Source: Parasponia andersonii
Taxonomy: Eukaryota > Streptophyta > Magnoliopsida > Rosales > Cannabaceae
Direction of reading: 5' to 3'
Length of the DNA: 64,000 bases
Assembly (NCBI GenBank): GCA_002914805.1
Contig: JXTB01000296.1
Span: 197,681 to 261,680 of the forward strand
A model generated the notes under the pieces. The model did not search any database, was not told the origin of the DNA, and was given only the letters and a program-made list of their open reading frames with translations. The position numbers were made by a program, and so were the translations under genes. Below, piece by piece: positions 47,179 through 58,880 of this stretch (positions are counted from its first letter, which is position 1; the number at the start of each line of letters is the position of its first letter).

Positions 47179-50100
47179 TAGGAATGGCAATAGGGTGGAT
47201 CGGGGACGGTTTTTAAATTATCATCTCCATCCCTGCATGTTAACTACAATACCATACCCACCCCGTTATCCATTTTTTCGGAGACGGGTACGGTGGGGAT
47301 TAACCAAAGGGTAACGGGGAAAACCATGGTTAACCGTTACCCATTATAATACTAATGAAAAAAAAAAACCAAAAAGTGATACTATGTAACAAAAATTTTG
47401 TTTTTCGTAATTGGCTTAACACAATAATAGAAATAATGTACTACATAATCTCAAATTCTAAAAGTTTAATATATAAGAACATGTCTCAAAATTCATTAAT
47501 CAAAATACAAAGCCAATAAAAAGTCTTTAATAATATATAGTAGCATAACGACTAAATTGACAAAGTTCAAATAAAAACACAAATGACATATGTGATCTCC
47601 ATCACCATGTTGAGTTATGTTCTGTTGATTTTTCTTCAGCTCTAAGCGTTTAGTCCAGATCATAGTTGTATGGATCCTAAAGAATAAAGATTAAGCAATT
47701 TAAAATTTAATTCAACATGTTATACTAAGCAATAAGCATAAACAACAAATTGTAGATCATTTACCTCTTCACCACAGTGATCTTGATCTTGTGGAAAACT
47801 TGAGCATCCACTTGGTAAAAGGTTGAATAAAATGATCATACAATGGTTTAAAAAAAAAAAGAAAGTAACTTTAATAGAGAAATTGTATGAATGTTTACCT
47901 TGTTTTTCGTTTAAAATCCAATCTTGAGTACAAATCAAAGCCTCCAAAGTTATTGGATGAAGCTTACTACGATGTGGACCAACAATTCCATCACCAGTAC
48001 TGTACGTGGATTCAGAAGCAATAATCATCACAGGAATGGCCAAAATATCTCTAGCAATTGTTTGCAAAATAGGATACTTGATTCTATTTGTCTTCCACTA
48101 TGCTAGTATGTCAAACTCAGAATTCCTTGGTAAGACAGGCTCCTCCAAATACTTATCTAGCTCTGACTTATAATTGTCTTGAGTGGTAGTATTACTAACA
48201 AACAGATCATAGTCTTGCAAAGGATCCACATATGTATCATAAGTAACATTTGGTTGAGAAGCTTGAACAAAAGTATTTGAAAAGCTTTGTTCATCTTGAC
48301 TAAATGTCAATTGATACTCTTTCACCAACTCATAGGTAATGTTACGAACTCTAACAATTTGTAATGAAGACTCGATTCCATAAATCCGAGGAAAGTAATA
48401 TTCGATTAACTTCATCTTATACCTTGGATCTAAAACAATTGCAACAACCATTAAACTATGAATTTCATCCTAATACTTTAAAAACTTCTCATTCATTCTT
48501 TTTGCCATTTCCTTGATATAGTCACAGCTTGATGTGAGCCACTCATTAATTGACATTTTAATTTCACAAACCTTAGGAAAGTAAATATTTGCTGTGGGAT
48601 ATTTATATCCAGAAAACAATTCTGTCACATGATAAAATAATTTTAATTTTTCGGAAATATCTTTTGCCAAAACCCAATCTTCGTCAAGAGGCAAAGATTT
48701 ATAGGCTGATTCTTGTAGTTTCAAACAAGCAAAAAAATCCTTGTAAATGAATGCAGTGCTAAGCATTACATACGTCGAATTCCACCTAGTCAAGCAATCA
48801 AGTGATAATACCTTAGTGCATGGAATGTTTAGTTGACGAGCAGTTTCTTGGAACTTTTCCAACCTCTTTAGTTTGGTTGTCCAATAAGCTACACTAGTGC
48901 GGATTCTCTCGATACCAGCATCAAATAAAGACAGCCCATCCTTCACTATTAAGTTCAAGATATGTGCACAGTAACACATGTGAAATAATTTTCCACCCAA
49001 CAAGAGAGAACTCTTGAGTAACTTCTCTTTCATTTGAGGAATGATAGCATCATTAGTTGTACAATTATCTACAGTTAGAGTGGACAATTTACGATCGACA
49101 TTCTAATCCAATAAGCACTCAACCAATACTTCAGAAATTGTTTCAGCATTGTGTGGGCATGGCACATAGATAAACCTAAGACATTAGACATATATATACA
49201 CATATAAGCAATTTGTTATAAAATAATGAAATATATATTTAACTTTCTATATCAAAATACATAAAATAAAAGTTACACAAAAATAAATTAAATATTGTAC
49301 CTCATAATTCGACTTTGTAAAATCCAAGAGTTATCAATCCAATGCGCTATTATAGTCATATATCCTTTTTTTTGGTTGGAGGCAGTCCACATGTCTGTAG
49401 TAATAGAAATCCTATTACGATTATTTTCCAACAGCTTCATTATCTTTTCGTTCTCAGTTTCATATTTTTTTAGGATATCAGCTCTAATGGTATTACGAAA
49501 GACTACCTTAAACAATGGTTGAAGACTATTTGAGTAGTCTCTGAACCCCTCATGCTCAACCATTGAAAGAGGATACTCATGGAGGATTATCATGTTTCCT
49601 AGCTTTTCTCTTGAAACTTCAGGGTCAAAATTATAACTCTCAGGTACAACTTTTCCACTGTCATTCTTCCTATCAGGATTTAACATTGATTGCCTGATAT
49701 CTCTTTGTCTCTGTAAAGGGCATCTCTTCAAGTGCTCATGCAAGTGTGTTGTCCTATTCTTAGGTTCTGCTCCTAATTTCTTCTGACAATGGTTGCAAAT
49801 GGCCTTCATTGCTCCATCAATTTTTTTTTTCTGGAAATGTTTCCATACAATTGATTGATTTTTCTTTCTTGGAACCTCTTTCATAGATGTATTTGTAGGA
49901 CTTTCAAGTTCAGCTTGATCAAGTAGTGTTGGTAATGGTGCACTTCTATTTAACTCAGTACCATTGGCTTCTTTGCTTTGTTTTTCACCTTTAATATCAA
50001 GATTCACTAATGGATTATTACTTCCAGATTCCATCTCTCGTTGGGAAGACATATCAACTTAGTAAAAATATCATGCAATAATAATAATACTTTGGTTCAA

Positions 50101-50989
50101 TTTTGGAAGATATTTAAACACAACAACAACAAAAAACATAATAANAAAAGATCACAAATCCATCAAGAAATATATAGACTTCTAATTTTCCTCAACAAAA
50201 AAATCAAAACAAACCCAATCTAAAAGCCTAAGATTTAAATGAGGTAAAAATATTTTAAAAAATAGCAAAAATTATCACATAAACTAGGAAGGAAAAGTAA
50301 TAAACATTACCGGAGAATAATAGCTAGTGAGCAACAGCAAAAAGCTTCATCGAATCACTATTTTATGGAAGCCTTTGTTGGTTAAAAGGAAAATAAAGGT
50401 TAGAATTAGAAAATACAAAAGAAATAGTGTATATATAGATGAGTAAACAACAATCTGTGATATATTATTTGGTATTTTTTTGGAAAAAAGACTTTTGGAC
50501 TTCTATCTAATCATTAATCAGATGTGGATTTTAAGAAAGAAATTATTAAAGCCTAATAGACCATTTTGAAAGAATAAGAAAGAATCGTGCAACTTTTAAT
50601 ATTCCAAGAAGATAATATATAAATTCTTTTTAAAAATATATGATACGAATATCTAAAAAAATATACAAAATTCATTAAAGACTGTTTTGAATGAATAAGA
50701 TTAATTATACAACCTTTAATATTCCAGGCCGGTAATATATGAAATTATTTTTTTACAAAAATACAGGACATATATAGCTAAAAAAATATATAAAAATTTA
50801 TTATAGGTATATATATCGGGGCGAGTACGAGGCGGATTATGCTAATACCGTATCCGTACCATACTAGCATTTAGGCGGGGCGGTTATTCCCCGCCCCGAT
50901 CATTTTCCCTATTTAAAAGGTTTTTCCCCTATTCGTTCAGATCGGATAACCACGGATACTCGTAACCTTGGATTATATTGCCATCCCTA
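47179..50989 (-). mobile_element. hAT DNA transposon, 3811 bp, complete ends, broken transposase
   Basis: Inverted ends TAGGAATGGCAA (47179) and TTGCCATCCCTA (to 50989) are flanked by a perfect 8-bp target duplication ACTGAGCA (47171-47178 and 50990-50997). Subterminal regions carry GGGGCGGGG-type runs on both sides. The transposase is on the minus strand. The solo LTR at 13317-15629 shows the same sequence without the insertion (ATTGAGCA, 15089-15096). Confidence 0.95.
47720..50052 (-). pseudogene. hAT transposase (zf-BED to dimerisation domain), three stops
   Basis: ATG at 50052 opens MSSQREMESGSNN. The BED zinc finger is VWKHFQKKKIDGAMKAICNH..CQKK..HLHEHLKRCP (about residues 70-120), followed by the ITTDMWTASNQKKGYMTIIA catalytic-core start. 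An intron runs from about 49302 (GAG|GTACAAT) to about 49177 (TGTCTTAG). Exon 2 has STLTVDNCTTNDAII, TRWNSTYVML and LDPRYKMKLIEYYF. The C-terminal hAT dimerisation region has YPILQTIARDILAIPV, SESTYSTG and PHRSKLHPITLEALIC. A second intron starts after LNEKQG (near 47900) with a short tail to 47720. TAG stops lie at 49103-49105, 48470-48472 and 48098-48100, all at positions that are Trp in the family. Otherwise the frame is intact, so this was recently functional. Confidence 0.9.
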
Positions 50990-51507
50990 ACTGAGCATGT
51001 AAATGCTCACCCCCTGCTTCTCCCACTTTCAGATGTTTATCTAAGTAGTCGTCTTAATAGATAAACAAGTTATGCAACTTGTGGGTGTTCATACTCTGCT
51101 AATTTTCTTTCTTGTTGAGTTATTTAGCTAAGACTAGTAAATCTACTAAGTGAATCTACGAGGATAGTTTTGTTATCAATTTGAGTACTTAAAACTACAA
51201 GTGATTTAATGCAAATTATTTTAGACATTAGGATAAAGTTTCAGTTGAATTTATTAACTAAAACTTATGATTTCTCAATAAGTAATCAAATAAGATAGCT
51301 AAAAATTTTCTTAAATTTTAATAGGCATTTTTCTTAAGTAATTACAAACTAATACGGGTTTTTAATAGATGTGGAACTCATAATAACTGAGGATCAAAAT
51401 GAAATTCTCTACTAGCTCATTTACCCTGAATTTCAAAAAATTAATATTTTATTATATTTTCATTTGAAATTACTAAAAATCACGGCTTTGAATTTTTGAT
51501 CGTGACA

Positions 51508-52479
51508 AAAATAATTTTAATGAGAAATATTATTATTTTTTTGTTATAAAAGTTGTCAAAAAATCAATGGAGAAATACACTTTCACAACTTCTTAATTTG
51601 AGTATATTATTTTTTAGAATTGAGATTAAATTAAAGAGCACTAAAACTTCAGGTACTTTTATATAGTTCACTCAGTTTAAAAATGTAATAAGTTTCCTCG
51701 ACATTAATGTATTTATCTATTTTTCGTTCCCAACAAATAGGAATGGTAAATTTGTACTAGAAATTAAAACGAATATAATTAAGATAAAATGGCATCCATT
51801 ATTACTAATAGATTTAGTTTTTCGACATTACTTTTTGTTTTTTTAGGATTTTTAGCATGGCTGGACCCTATGTATTTCATGATTAGAAAAATAGTCCATG
51901 AGTCATTATTTTTGGCATTTAAGTTCCTAAATTTTAAAAATTTTGACAAGTAAACCCTTTTTGTGAGTAATTATTCAAGTATTGGATAAAACGCATTTTT
52001 AAGTCACTTACAAAGGTTTTTGTATATCAGAATCAATATTTTACTGACATTTGTTAAAATTTGAAGGAAAACAACTAAAAATTAACAACATTTAATAACA
52101 TAATATAAAAAATTAAAAAATAAAAAATCTTAAAAATTTAAAATTTTTCTTAAAATTTCTTCCTATTTCGCTTCCAAGCTAATTACTAATAGTGAAAGAT
52201 TAATTTACTTCACTTAAATATTTAAATATGTTCAATTTCATAACAATTTCAATATCAACAAATAAAAAATAACCTAAATATTAAAATTTTTAAAACTTAA
52301 GAACTTAATTACTAAAAAAATTAACTTATGGATCATTTTATCACTATGCTAATAATACAAGGACCAAATATGTTAAAAATCTTTTTTTCTTTTTAAAAAA
52401 AAATCCTAGATTATTAGATTCATTCGTCAAAATAAAAAATATACAATAAATTGATTCCTCAAAAGAGATGAAAAAAAAA
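51508..52479. other. AT-rich region with a MITE fragment, no gene
   Basis: Positions 51527-51690 resemble the right half of the foldback element at 11067-11431. The rest is A/T-rich without ORFs. Confidence 0.45.
51527..51690. repeat. Partial copy of the 11-kb foldback MITE
   Basis: TATTATTTTTTTGTTATAAA and GTCAAAAAATCAATGG match 11270-11310 almost exactly, and ACTTCAGGTACTTTTATATAG..TTCAC matches the right end near 11400-11428. Confidence 0.45.
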
Positions 52480-53161
52480 TCTGACGTCGCGCTACTGTCA
52501 TATACGCGTCCGTGTTTATTTTTAGCCTAGAAAAAGTAGGATATTCTCGATGAAATGATTGTCATGATCCATTGCGATGGGGCCTACGGTGAACCACTTG
52601 CGTCCACGATGATGGGGTCAGATTTTGACTGACAAGTATTTCTAACGAATTTTGGTCGCATTATTATTCCGAATTTATATTACCGCGTCTGTCATCACCT
52701 TTCTCGTCCAATCAGTCCAGTTGTAATCACTAACAGCCCTGTATTATCTTGTGGTGGAAGTCGATTTTCCGTACTCTTTGTCTTACAAAGAAAAGAGTTA
52801 ACGTCATCCTATTGATTGCAACATAAACAAGGAAAAGTCTAACTCGGATATATGAAGAAAAACAAGTAAATAAGGGTAGATTCGTAGGTATTTCATTAAT
52901 AAACTAGACAAATAAATAAATGAGGGTATATTCCTAGCTATTTCATTAATTCTATGTTTATCCGCCGGAGACTTTATTGCATCAAACAATTTGACTTGTG
53001 CTTCTACCAGAAGAAACGAAACGAAAAACAAGTGTTTATAATTATGTTAGCACGAACAATGAAAAATAAAAAAGAGCGTTAGTCTTAGAGGTTTAATTTA
53101 AATTTATTCATCGGATTAAAGATTCAAACGTAGCGCTTTGGAGAACTAATCATTCCAATTC
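52480..53161 (+). promoter_or_regulatory. NLR upstream region with W-boxes and a tandem duplication
   Basis: Two TTGACT W-boxes lie at 52625-52630 and 52991-52996 (about 530 and 170 bp before the ATG), and a GACGTC core at about 52482. W-boxes are common in promoters of immune receptors. A ~35-bp phrase (AAATAAGGGTAGATTC..AGGTATTTCATTAAT) is duplicated at 52867-52900 and 52917-52950. No clear TATA box or TSS can be assigned. The segment is more GC-rich than its left neighbour. Confidence 0.5.
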
Positions 53162-55960
53162 ATGGAGGTGGTGGGGGCTGTTTCAGCAGCTGTCCCAGTA
53201 GCTACGCTCTTAGCGGACAAAGTAATGGCGTATCTCAGGGACAAAGGAGAGTCTGGAGCTGGAGCAAAAGAAAATGTTGACAGGCTCAAAAGTTGGCTCT
53301 CAGAATTTCAAGCCTTCCTTAAGGAAAAAGAAAAGCAAGAAAAGAATCTTGTCTCTAAAGATTTAGTCGACAGGATTTGGCGTTTAACCGCGGATATTGA
53401 GGATGCTCTCGACGATTTCATGTTCGATGTGCCAATCGATCATTCCCATACTACTAGGCTTAGGCAGACGCTCCACGAGCTTGGTCATAATATAAAGGAT
53501 ATTCGACCGAACAACCAGTTGTCCTCCCGCAAACAAAAGATCGAGAAAACCATCAATAGCAGAAAGTTGATAGATCGGCTGCACAGCGAAGCAACGGGTT
53601 TGGAACTACCCGATTCGTGATCGGAGCAGTTTCTTCAGGAGGATACCATTGTGGGGTTGACAACACGCCGAGAAGAACTGCTCAATCAGTTAATCAACGA
53701 TGACTCGAAGCGTACGATAATTCAAGTGGTTGGTCCTGGTGGTTCTGGCAAGACGTTTCTCGTTAAGAACGTTTGTCAGGATGAAAAGGTGGAGAGGCAC
53801 TTCCCATGCCGAGCTTGGATCCATGTGTCGCGTTGTTCTCCTGATCCTAATGAGCTTTTGATGCGGATTCTGAGGCAATTTGATCCAACAAGTAACATGG
53901 GACAGATTGTTGACGCAGCTGCAACAATAAATATTGGACAAAAGCTAAACGGAAGAAGGTATTTGATTGTTCTTGATAATGTTTGGAGCAGGCAAGTTTA
54001 TACGCTTATTGCGAATCACTTGCCTAATCAAGGCGCGGGAAGTCGAATCATAATCACTAGCCGGAACTCCAATTTAGCCGATCAACCGGACTATACTCAC
54101 AAACTAGATGGGTTGATTAACGAAGAGGCTGAGGAGCTTTTCTTAAGACGGCTAGTTCCCCAAAGGCAAGGCAGCTATTCTTTAGATGAGTATTTACCAG
54201 AGAACTTGAGAGGGATGTCCAAGAAAATCTTAGATAAGTGTGATCGTTTGCCCCTTGCTGTTGCTGCAATTGGTAGTTCGTTATCAAACAAGCCAATGTC
54301 TGAGTCTGTCTGGAAAAAGTTTCATGATAGCCTTGCATCTGAGATGGCAAGTGGCTCGGAGCATTCCATTATTGGTAGTATTTTGCGGCCGAGTTTTGTG
54401 GATCTTCCGGATAATCTCAAGAGCTGTTTCTTGTATTTCAGCATCTTTCCTGAAGACCAACCTATCTCACGCGGAAGGCTGATTCGCTCATGGCTGGCAG
54501 AGGGATTCATTGAGGAAAAAAAAGGGAAAACACCTGAAGAAGTTGCGGAAACTTATCTCGATGAACTCATCAGACGAAGTTTGGTTCGGGTTTGTACGTC
54601 GGAGATAGATGACCGAGTAAAAACTTGCCATGTTCTACGATTGTACCATGAGTTCATAGTTCCATTGTCTGTTAATGGAAACTTTGTTACCGTAGTTGAT
54701 CACAAATCGAAATCGATAAGTCCAGGTGAAAAAGTTCGACGCCTCTCCTTTCATGAACAATTTCCAACAAAGTTATCCGAGATAAGCGACTCCAAGCACG
54801 TTCGTACTTTGTTCGTGTTTGGTCACATGGATGAGTTAACAAAAGACATGATTTCTTTACGCTCTAGGTATATAAGAAAAAACACAGGATCATCAACAGC
54901 CGTTAAAGTTTTTGACAAGTTCAGGTTGTTAAAGGTTCTAGATTTGCAAGAAGTGCCACTACAAGAACTCCCAAAAAAGATCGGTTCGTTTGTTCTCTTG
55001 AAGTGTCTAAATCTGCGGCGTACACGTATCGAAACAGTTCCAGACTCAATAGCAAAGCTTTATCTTCTGGAAACACTAGATCTCAAGTATACTTTGGTGA
55101 AAGAATTGCCAAAATGGATCCACAAACTCAAGAAATTGCGTCATCTTCTAGTTTCATGTGGTGAAGCGCAAGGGGCAAAAGTTTCATCTGCCATTGGATC
55201 TTTATCCTCTTTACAAAAAATGTCACTCATTGTGGTGGACAAGGACGAAGATATTGTGAAATTGGGAAATCTGGTCCAATTGAGAAAACTTGGTCTGGCA
55301 GATCTCGAAAAAAAATTTGGATCCAAATTGTGTGAAACCATTCAAAAAATGGAAAATCTCTCCAAGTTTGACGTTAGAGCCAAAACTGGAGAGTTTCTTT
55401 GGCTAGAACAAATGGAAACCCCTCCTAAGAACATTCAACGTCTACATTTGAAGGGTCGCCTACAGAGATTACCAAGCTGGATTTCGTTGCTTTCGAGTTT
55501 GGTCAAGGTTGTCCTCAAGTGTTCAAAGCTCAGCTCTCATCAAAACCCGTTGGAGATGCTTGAAGGTTTGTCAAGTTTGATGGAGCTCGAGATGATTGAT
55601 TATTACATTGGCATAAAGTTGGTTTTCAAAGCTCGAAGCTTTAAGAACCTTAGAAAATTGCATGTTGAGCAATTTGATGAGCTAATAGAGGTAGTGGTGG
55701 AAGATATGGCCTTGTCTATGCTTAAAAGGCTGACCATTTGTAAGTGCAAGCAGTTAAAGCCACTTACGCCACGTCTTTCTCTGGGACAACTAGAAGAATT
55801 AGAGTTGTATGATATGAGTGATGCTTTTCTTTCTGATATTCAAAGAAGGATCCATCAGGGTGAGCTTGTCGACCACATTCAGGAACCTGTGCCTTCTTCA
55901 AGTAGTACTACAGAACGTGGAATAAGCACTGAAATAAGGTCATATCGACATATCTCTTGA
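53162..55960 (+). CDS. CC-NB-ARC-LRR immune receptor (NLR, RPM1-like), one in-frame stop
   Basis: A single intronless frame of 933 codons from ATG 53162 to TGA 55958-55960, broken once by TGA at 53618-53620 (codon 153). Residues 1-150 are an Rx_N-type coiled coil with the EDVID-like TADIEDALDDFMFD. NB-ARC follows: P-loop GPGGSGKT (191-198), AWIHVSR (RNBS-A), kinase-2 LIVLDNVW (269-275, Asn where DD is usual), GSRIIITSR (RNBS-B), CDRLPLA (GLPL with Arg for Gly), CFLYFSIFPEDQPI (RNBS-D) and, at the MHD position, VLR (about 491-493). About 14 leucine-rich repeats cover 540-890, e.g. LKVLDLQEVPLQELPKKIGS. Length is normal for the class. NLRs sense pathogen effectors and trigger defence in the cytosol or at the plasma membrane. 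Either a recent pseudogene or a sequence error at one base; an NB-ARC-LRR protein lacking the CC would need an internal start. Confidence 0.9.
53618..53620 (+). other. Premature TGA separating CC and NB-ARC domains of the NLR
   Basis: The frame reads ...GLELPDS-stop-SEQFLQEDTIVG... and continues without a shift. TGA could arise from TGG or CGA by one transition. It falls in the CC/NB-ARC linker, so the upstream 152 codons would give a CC-only protein if translated. Confidence 0.9.
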
Positions 55961-55989
55961 TGTCAAATTAAAAGTGAGAGTAGCAAAAG

Positions 55990-56161
55990 GTAAGAACTCC
56001 AATATTGTTCTGTTTATTTTGCCACAAATCTTTTATTTGATATTTTTCTCTCTCGGGTAAACTTCCAATACCTAGAGCTGGGAAAAAAAAAAGTTGCTTC
56101 ATTAATAGTTGTACAAGTGATTTATCTTTATTTATTTACTTATTTATTTTTGCTTATACAG
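55990..56161 (+). other. Probable intron in the NLR 3' UTR
   Basis: Donor AAAAG|GTAAGA at 55990, 30 nt after the stop, and acceptor TTGCTTATACAG ending at 56161, with a T-rich interior of 172 bp. Introns in the 3' UTR are common in plant NLR genes. A 3' exon of roughly 150-200 bp could end near the AATGAATTGCATATT region; no canonical poly(A) signal was pinned. Confidence 0.5.
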
Positions 56162-56389
56162 AGTGATTTGCGAGAGGCAGCTCCACGTCAATTAGAAGTT
56201 CTTTAAATACTGGCCAATAATGGAGAATATTATGGGCACTGCGTTGAATAATTTGAGCATGCAAGAATATAGTTAGATTACTTCAATTACCCATCAATAT
56301 TTTCATTTGTATCTTTGGGAATACATCTCTTTTTTATTATCTGTGTTTTAAATTTGTCAATGAATTGCATATTCTACCTTGCTTTTTTA

Positions 56390-58480
56390 GGGAACTGTCA
56401 ATCTCGTAAGTCAACCTTTCCTGAAAAAAAAAAAAAGAAAGAAATAAAAATAAAATCATAGTCATATGATAATGAGAAATTTTGATTTTGTGTGGTAAAT
56501 TATTTTGAATAAAATCGAAAATTCCTATACACTCTACTTTTTAAAAAAAAAAATGAAAATCCTAAATTTGTATAGAAAAAAAAAATCATTTTCACCACCT
56601 AAATGGTGTCCTAAGGTTGCCTTTTAAAAATTTGAATTTGTAAAATTTACTTGAGCTAACTAATCAGTTTACGTAAGGGAAATAATTATTCTAGTTACTT
56701 GAAATGACCAATGAAATTATAAGATAATGAATATGATATTTTTCAAATAAATTAGGTTATCCACGATTTTCAATTTTAAGGATTTCAAGCTATATTTCAA
56801 TAATAATTATCTTAATAATATATTCAATCGACGGATGGGTTTTTTGCCACCACTTTACCGGTTCTCTTAAACCCTCTTTTTAGTACCTTCCTTATTGCCA
56901 AAGAGAAACTTAGCTAAAATTAAATTTTGGTACATGATTTGTTTCTCTTTTTAGAACAAATATTACATATATTCATTCTAAATGAAGTTTTAATTTTTAA
57001 AAAAGAACTCTTCACAATCTTCTAGATCTCTTAAACACATATTTTACTGTAAAGGGCTGACATTGTCGTAATACGCCTCTTATACACACTTATCTAAGTT
57101 GTAATCTTTCATCTAATGGATAATTAATTTACAATTTTAGTTTCTGACTTTTATCGATATTGTTCATATAGTAAATACATAGATCTGAGATTCAAATAAT
57201 TCAAAGATCTTGAAAGAACTCAGAGTAGTATTAAATGCCCAATGTTTGTATTCATTAATGGTGTTGTTGTCGGTTTATAAATCTTATCCTCCAAAATATC
57301 AGAGTTAAAATCATAATAGAATTAGTCCTTTAGTAAGTTAAAAATAAAATTTATGAAAGCAAGTTTTACCAATACAAAGATTATGGTCAATGCTAAAAAT
57401 TGAGTTATGATAACCTCAACTCTTGTATTACATCGACCAAATGAATGCATTTATAACTTTTTTAAATGCAAAAGTGTTTTTATCAAAAGCAAGACTTTTC
57501 ACTCATTTGAAATACATTATTCTTGTTGAAATAGACAAACGTTATAATTTTTTAATAAAATATTATCTATTTATTTACAAATTAAGAGTATTTCATTTAG
57601 ACACGAGATAAAGAAATAAGTCTCCCATGCATGAATAATACTTCATATGTTTCATTCTTTATTGTAGTCCTATACATCATGAAAATTTTAAATATTTACA
57701 TAAATACATATAATTCAAAAATGTATAACACAAAAATCATAGCATGAATATATCAACACTATATTCAAGCAAAATATTTCATTAGGTATAATAAGTTTCA
57801 TATCATATAATGAGAGAGTCCATCTTTCATATCTAAGTAAAGTCAACAACTCAATTCATAATTTTAACATATGATCAGTTTTTCACATCTAAGCAAAGTC
57901 ATGCAACTATTTTTCTTTTGCATTTTAAATTATTTTTATTTATTAAGTCAAATAATTTAGCGACATTTGGAAGTTACAATTTTATAAAATTTTGTAAATG
58001 CTACTAAAATCCATAATATAGTGACATTAGTTTCAAGTGTCAGAATGTTTTTAGTCCCACAGTCAATACTTTTATACTTATTATAAATATCACTAACGTC
58101 ATAAATTTTTCTAGAAATAATAGATATCAATAACATTTTTAAAGGTCACATACCATGATTTTTGTTTTAATTGACTTTCTAAAAAAAGAAAAAAGAGCAA
58201 TAGTTAGGACACTAATAGCTAGGGCATTCAAATTTGTCCAAATAAGTGTTACTTAGAATAAGTATAGACAATGCACGCGGGAACCCCTCCCTCATTTTCT
58301 TATGAGCTGAAAAAATTTTCAAATTTTTTTATTCCATAAAAATTAGCAATAACTCTTTGTTCAGCCAGGCGCGAAATGTAGGCACCTGTGCCAAATTTTA
58401 TTTAAATGTCAGCAAAAATTTTAAATGTACTTTGACCTACGGTCTTTTTAAAGGGCACGTAAAAAACGTTGTCGTATTGC
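56390..58480. other. AT-rich intergenic region, no gene
   Basis: No ORF with a recognisable family. Around 57955-58150, GCGACATTTGGAAG..GTGACATTAG..CACTAACGTCA phrases resemble CACTA subterminal repeats but no terminus is visible. Confidence 0.45.
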
Positions 58481-58519
58481 GTTAGACAGACAATAGCTAA
58501 GATATTGTCCTTGGTAATG

Positions 58520-58880
58520 AGTTTATAAAGCTCTGCAACCCTCGCCAAAGCCATGCTACTTCCCCAGCCACGCCTATCTGCCACTCTCTAAAAACTCTCT
58601 CTCTCCATTTGCTCTCTCTCCCACTCTTCCTCTTCATCTTTTTCAATCGATCCCTTGTTTCTCCCTCCCATCCAATCCTGAAGGAGCTGCCTCGTCTCTA
58701 ACAAGTCTTCCAAGATCTCGACTTTGTGGTCGGCGGCGACTGTGGTCCTCAAGGCGGTGAAAGAGCTGGAGCACGACCTGTGGTCTCAAGGCCTTCATCG
58801 TTTTGCCAAAGTTTTTCTTTCTCTTTTTTTTTGTTGAGATATTCTGTTCTTTTTCTTTTGTTGTATTTTTTTGTTTCATT
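58520..58880 (+). other. Gene-like leader: TATA-type box, CT-rich tract, GC-rich coding-like segment
   Basis: GAGTTTATAAAGCTC (58519) is followed by a CT-rich leader (58588-58680) and a GC-richer stretch to 58790 that in one frame reads KISTLWSAATVVLKAVKELE then HDLWSQGL, amphipathic and without stops for about 40 codons. After 58800 it turns T-rich. No ATG clearly starts this frame and no family is recognised. It may be a truncated host gene's first exon or a pseudogene. Confidence 0.25.

Larger units (their letters stand above)
39130..51507 (+). mobile_element. Large Ty3/gypsy-derived element with non-coding interior (LARD-like), with nested insertions
   Basis: A 5'-truncated LTR (39130-39631), an interior without any supported ORF (39632-45179), a pol-end/polypurine signature and a full 3' LTR (45180-51507). 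Removing the hAT and its extra 8 bp gives an LTR of about 2.5 kb; removing the probable solo LTR leaves an interior of about 3.8 kb. No PBS is recognisable after the 5' LTR fragment, so linkage of the two LTRs as one element is inferred. The alternative is two unrelated fragments of the same family. Confidence 0.5.
45180..51507 (+). repeat. Gypsy 3' LTR (~2.5 kb) split by a hAT insertion
   Basis: LTR parts are 45180-47178 and 50998-51507 (after the second copy of the 8-bp duplication). It begins TGTAAACTCTGAGTTTTAAT and ends TTTTTGATCGTGACA. Co-linear with the solo LTR at 13317-15629. The GC-rich 45360-45600 part holds a minus-strand frame (45534-45298) that is LTR sequence, not a gene. Confidence 0.75.

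Noticed and set aside
53651..55960. Separate NB-ARC-LRR gene starting at 53651
   Set aside because: That position is GTG, not ATG, and the frame is continuous with the upstream CC segment apart from one TGA, so one interrupted gene is the simpler reading.
57955..58150. Possible CACTA-type subterminal repeats
   Set aside because: GTGACAT/ACGTC phrases are present, but there is no terminus, no transposase and no second end; too weak to call.
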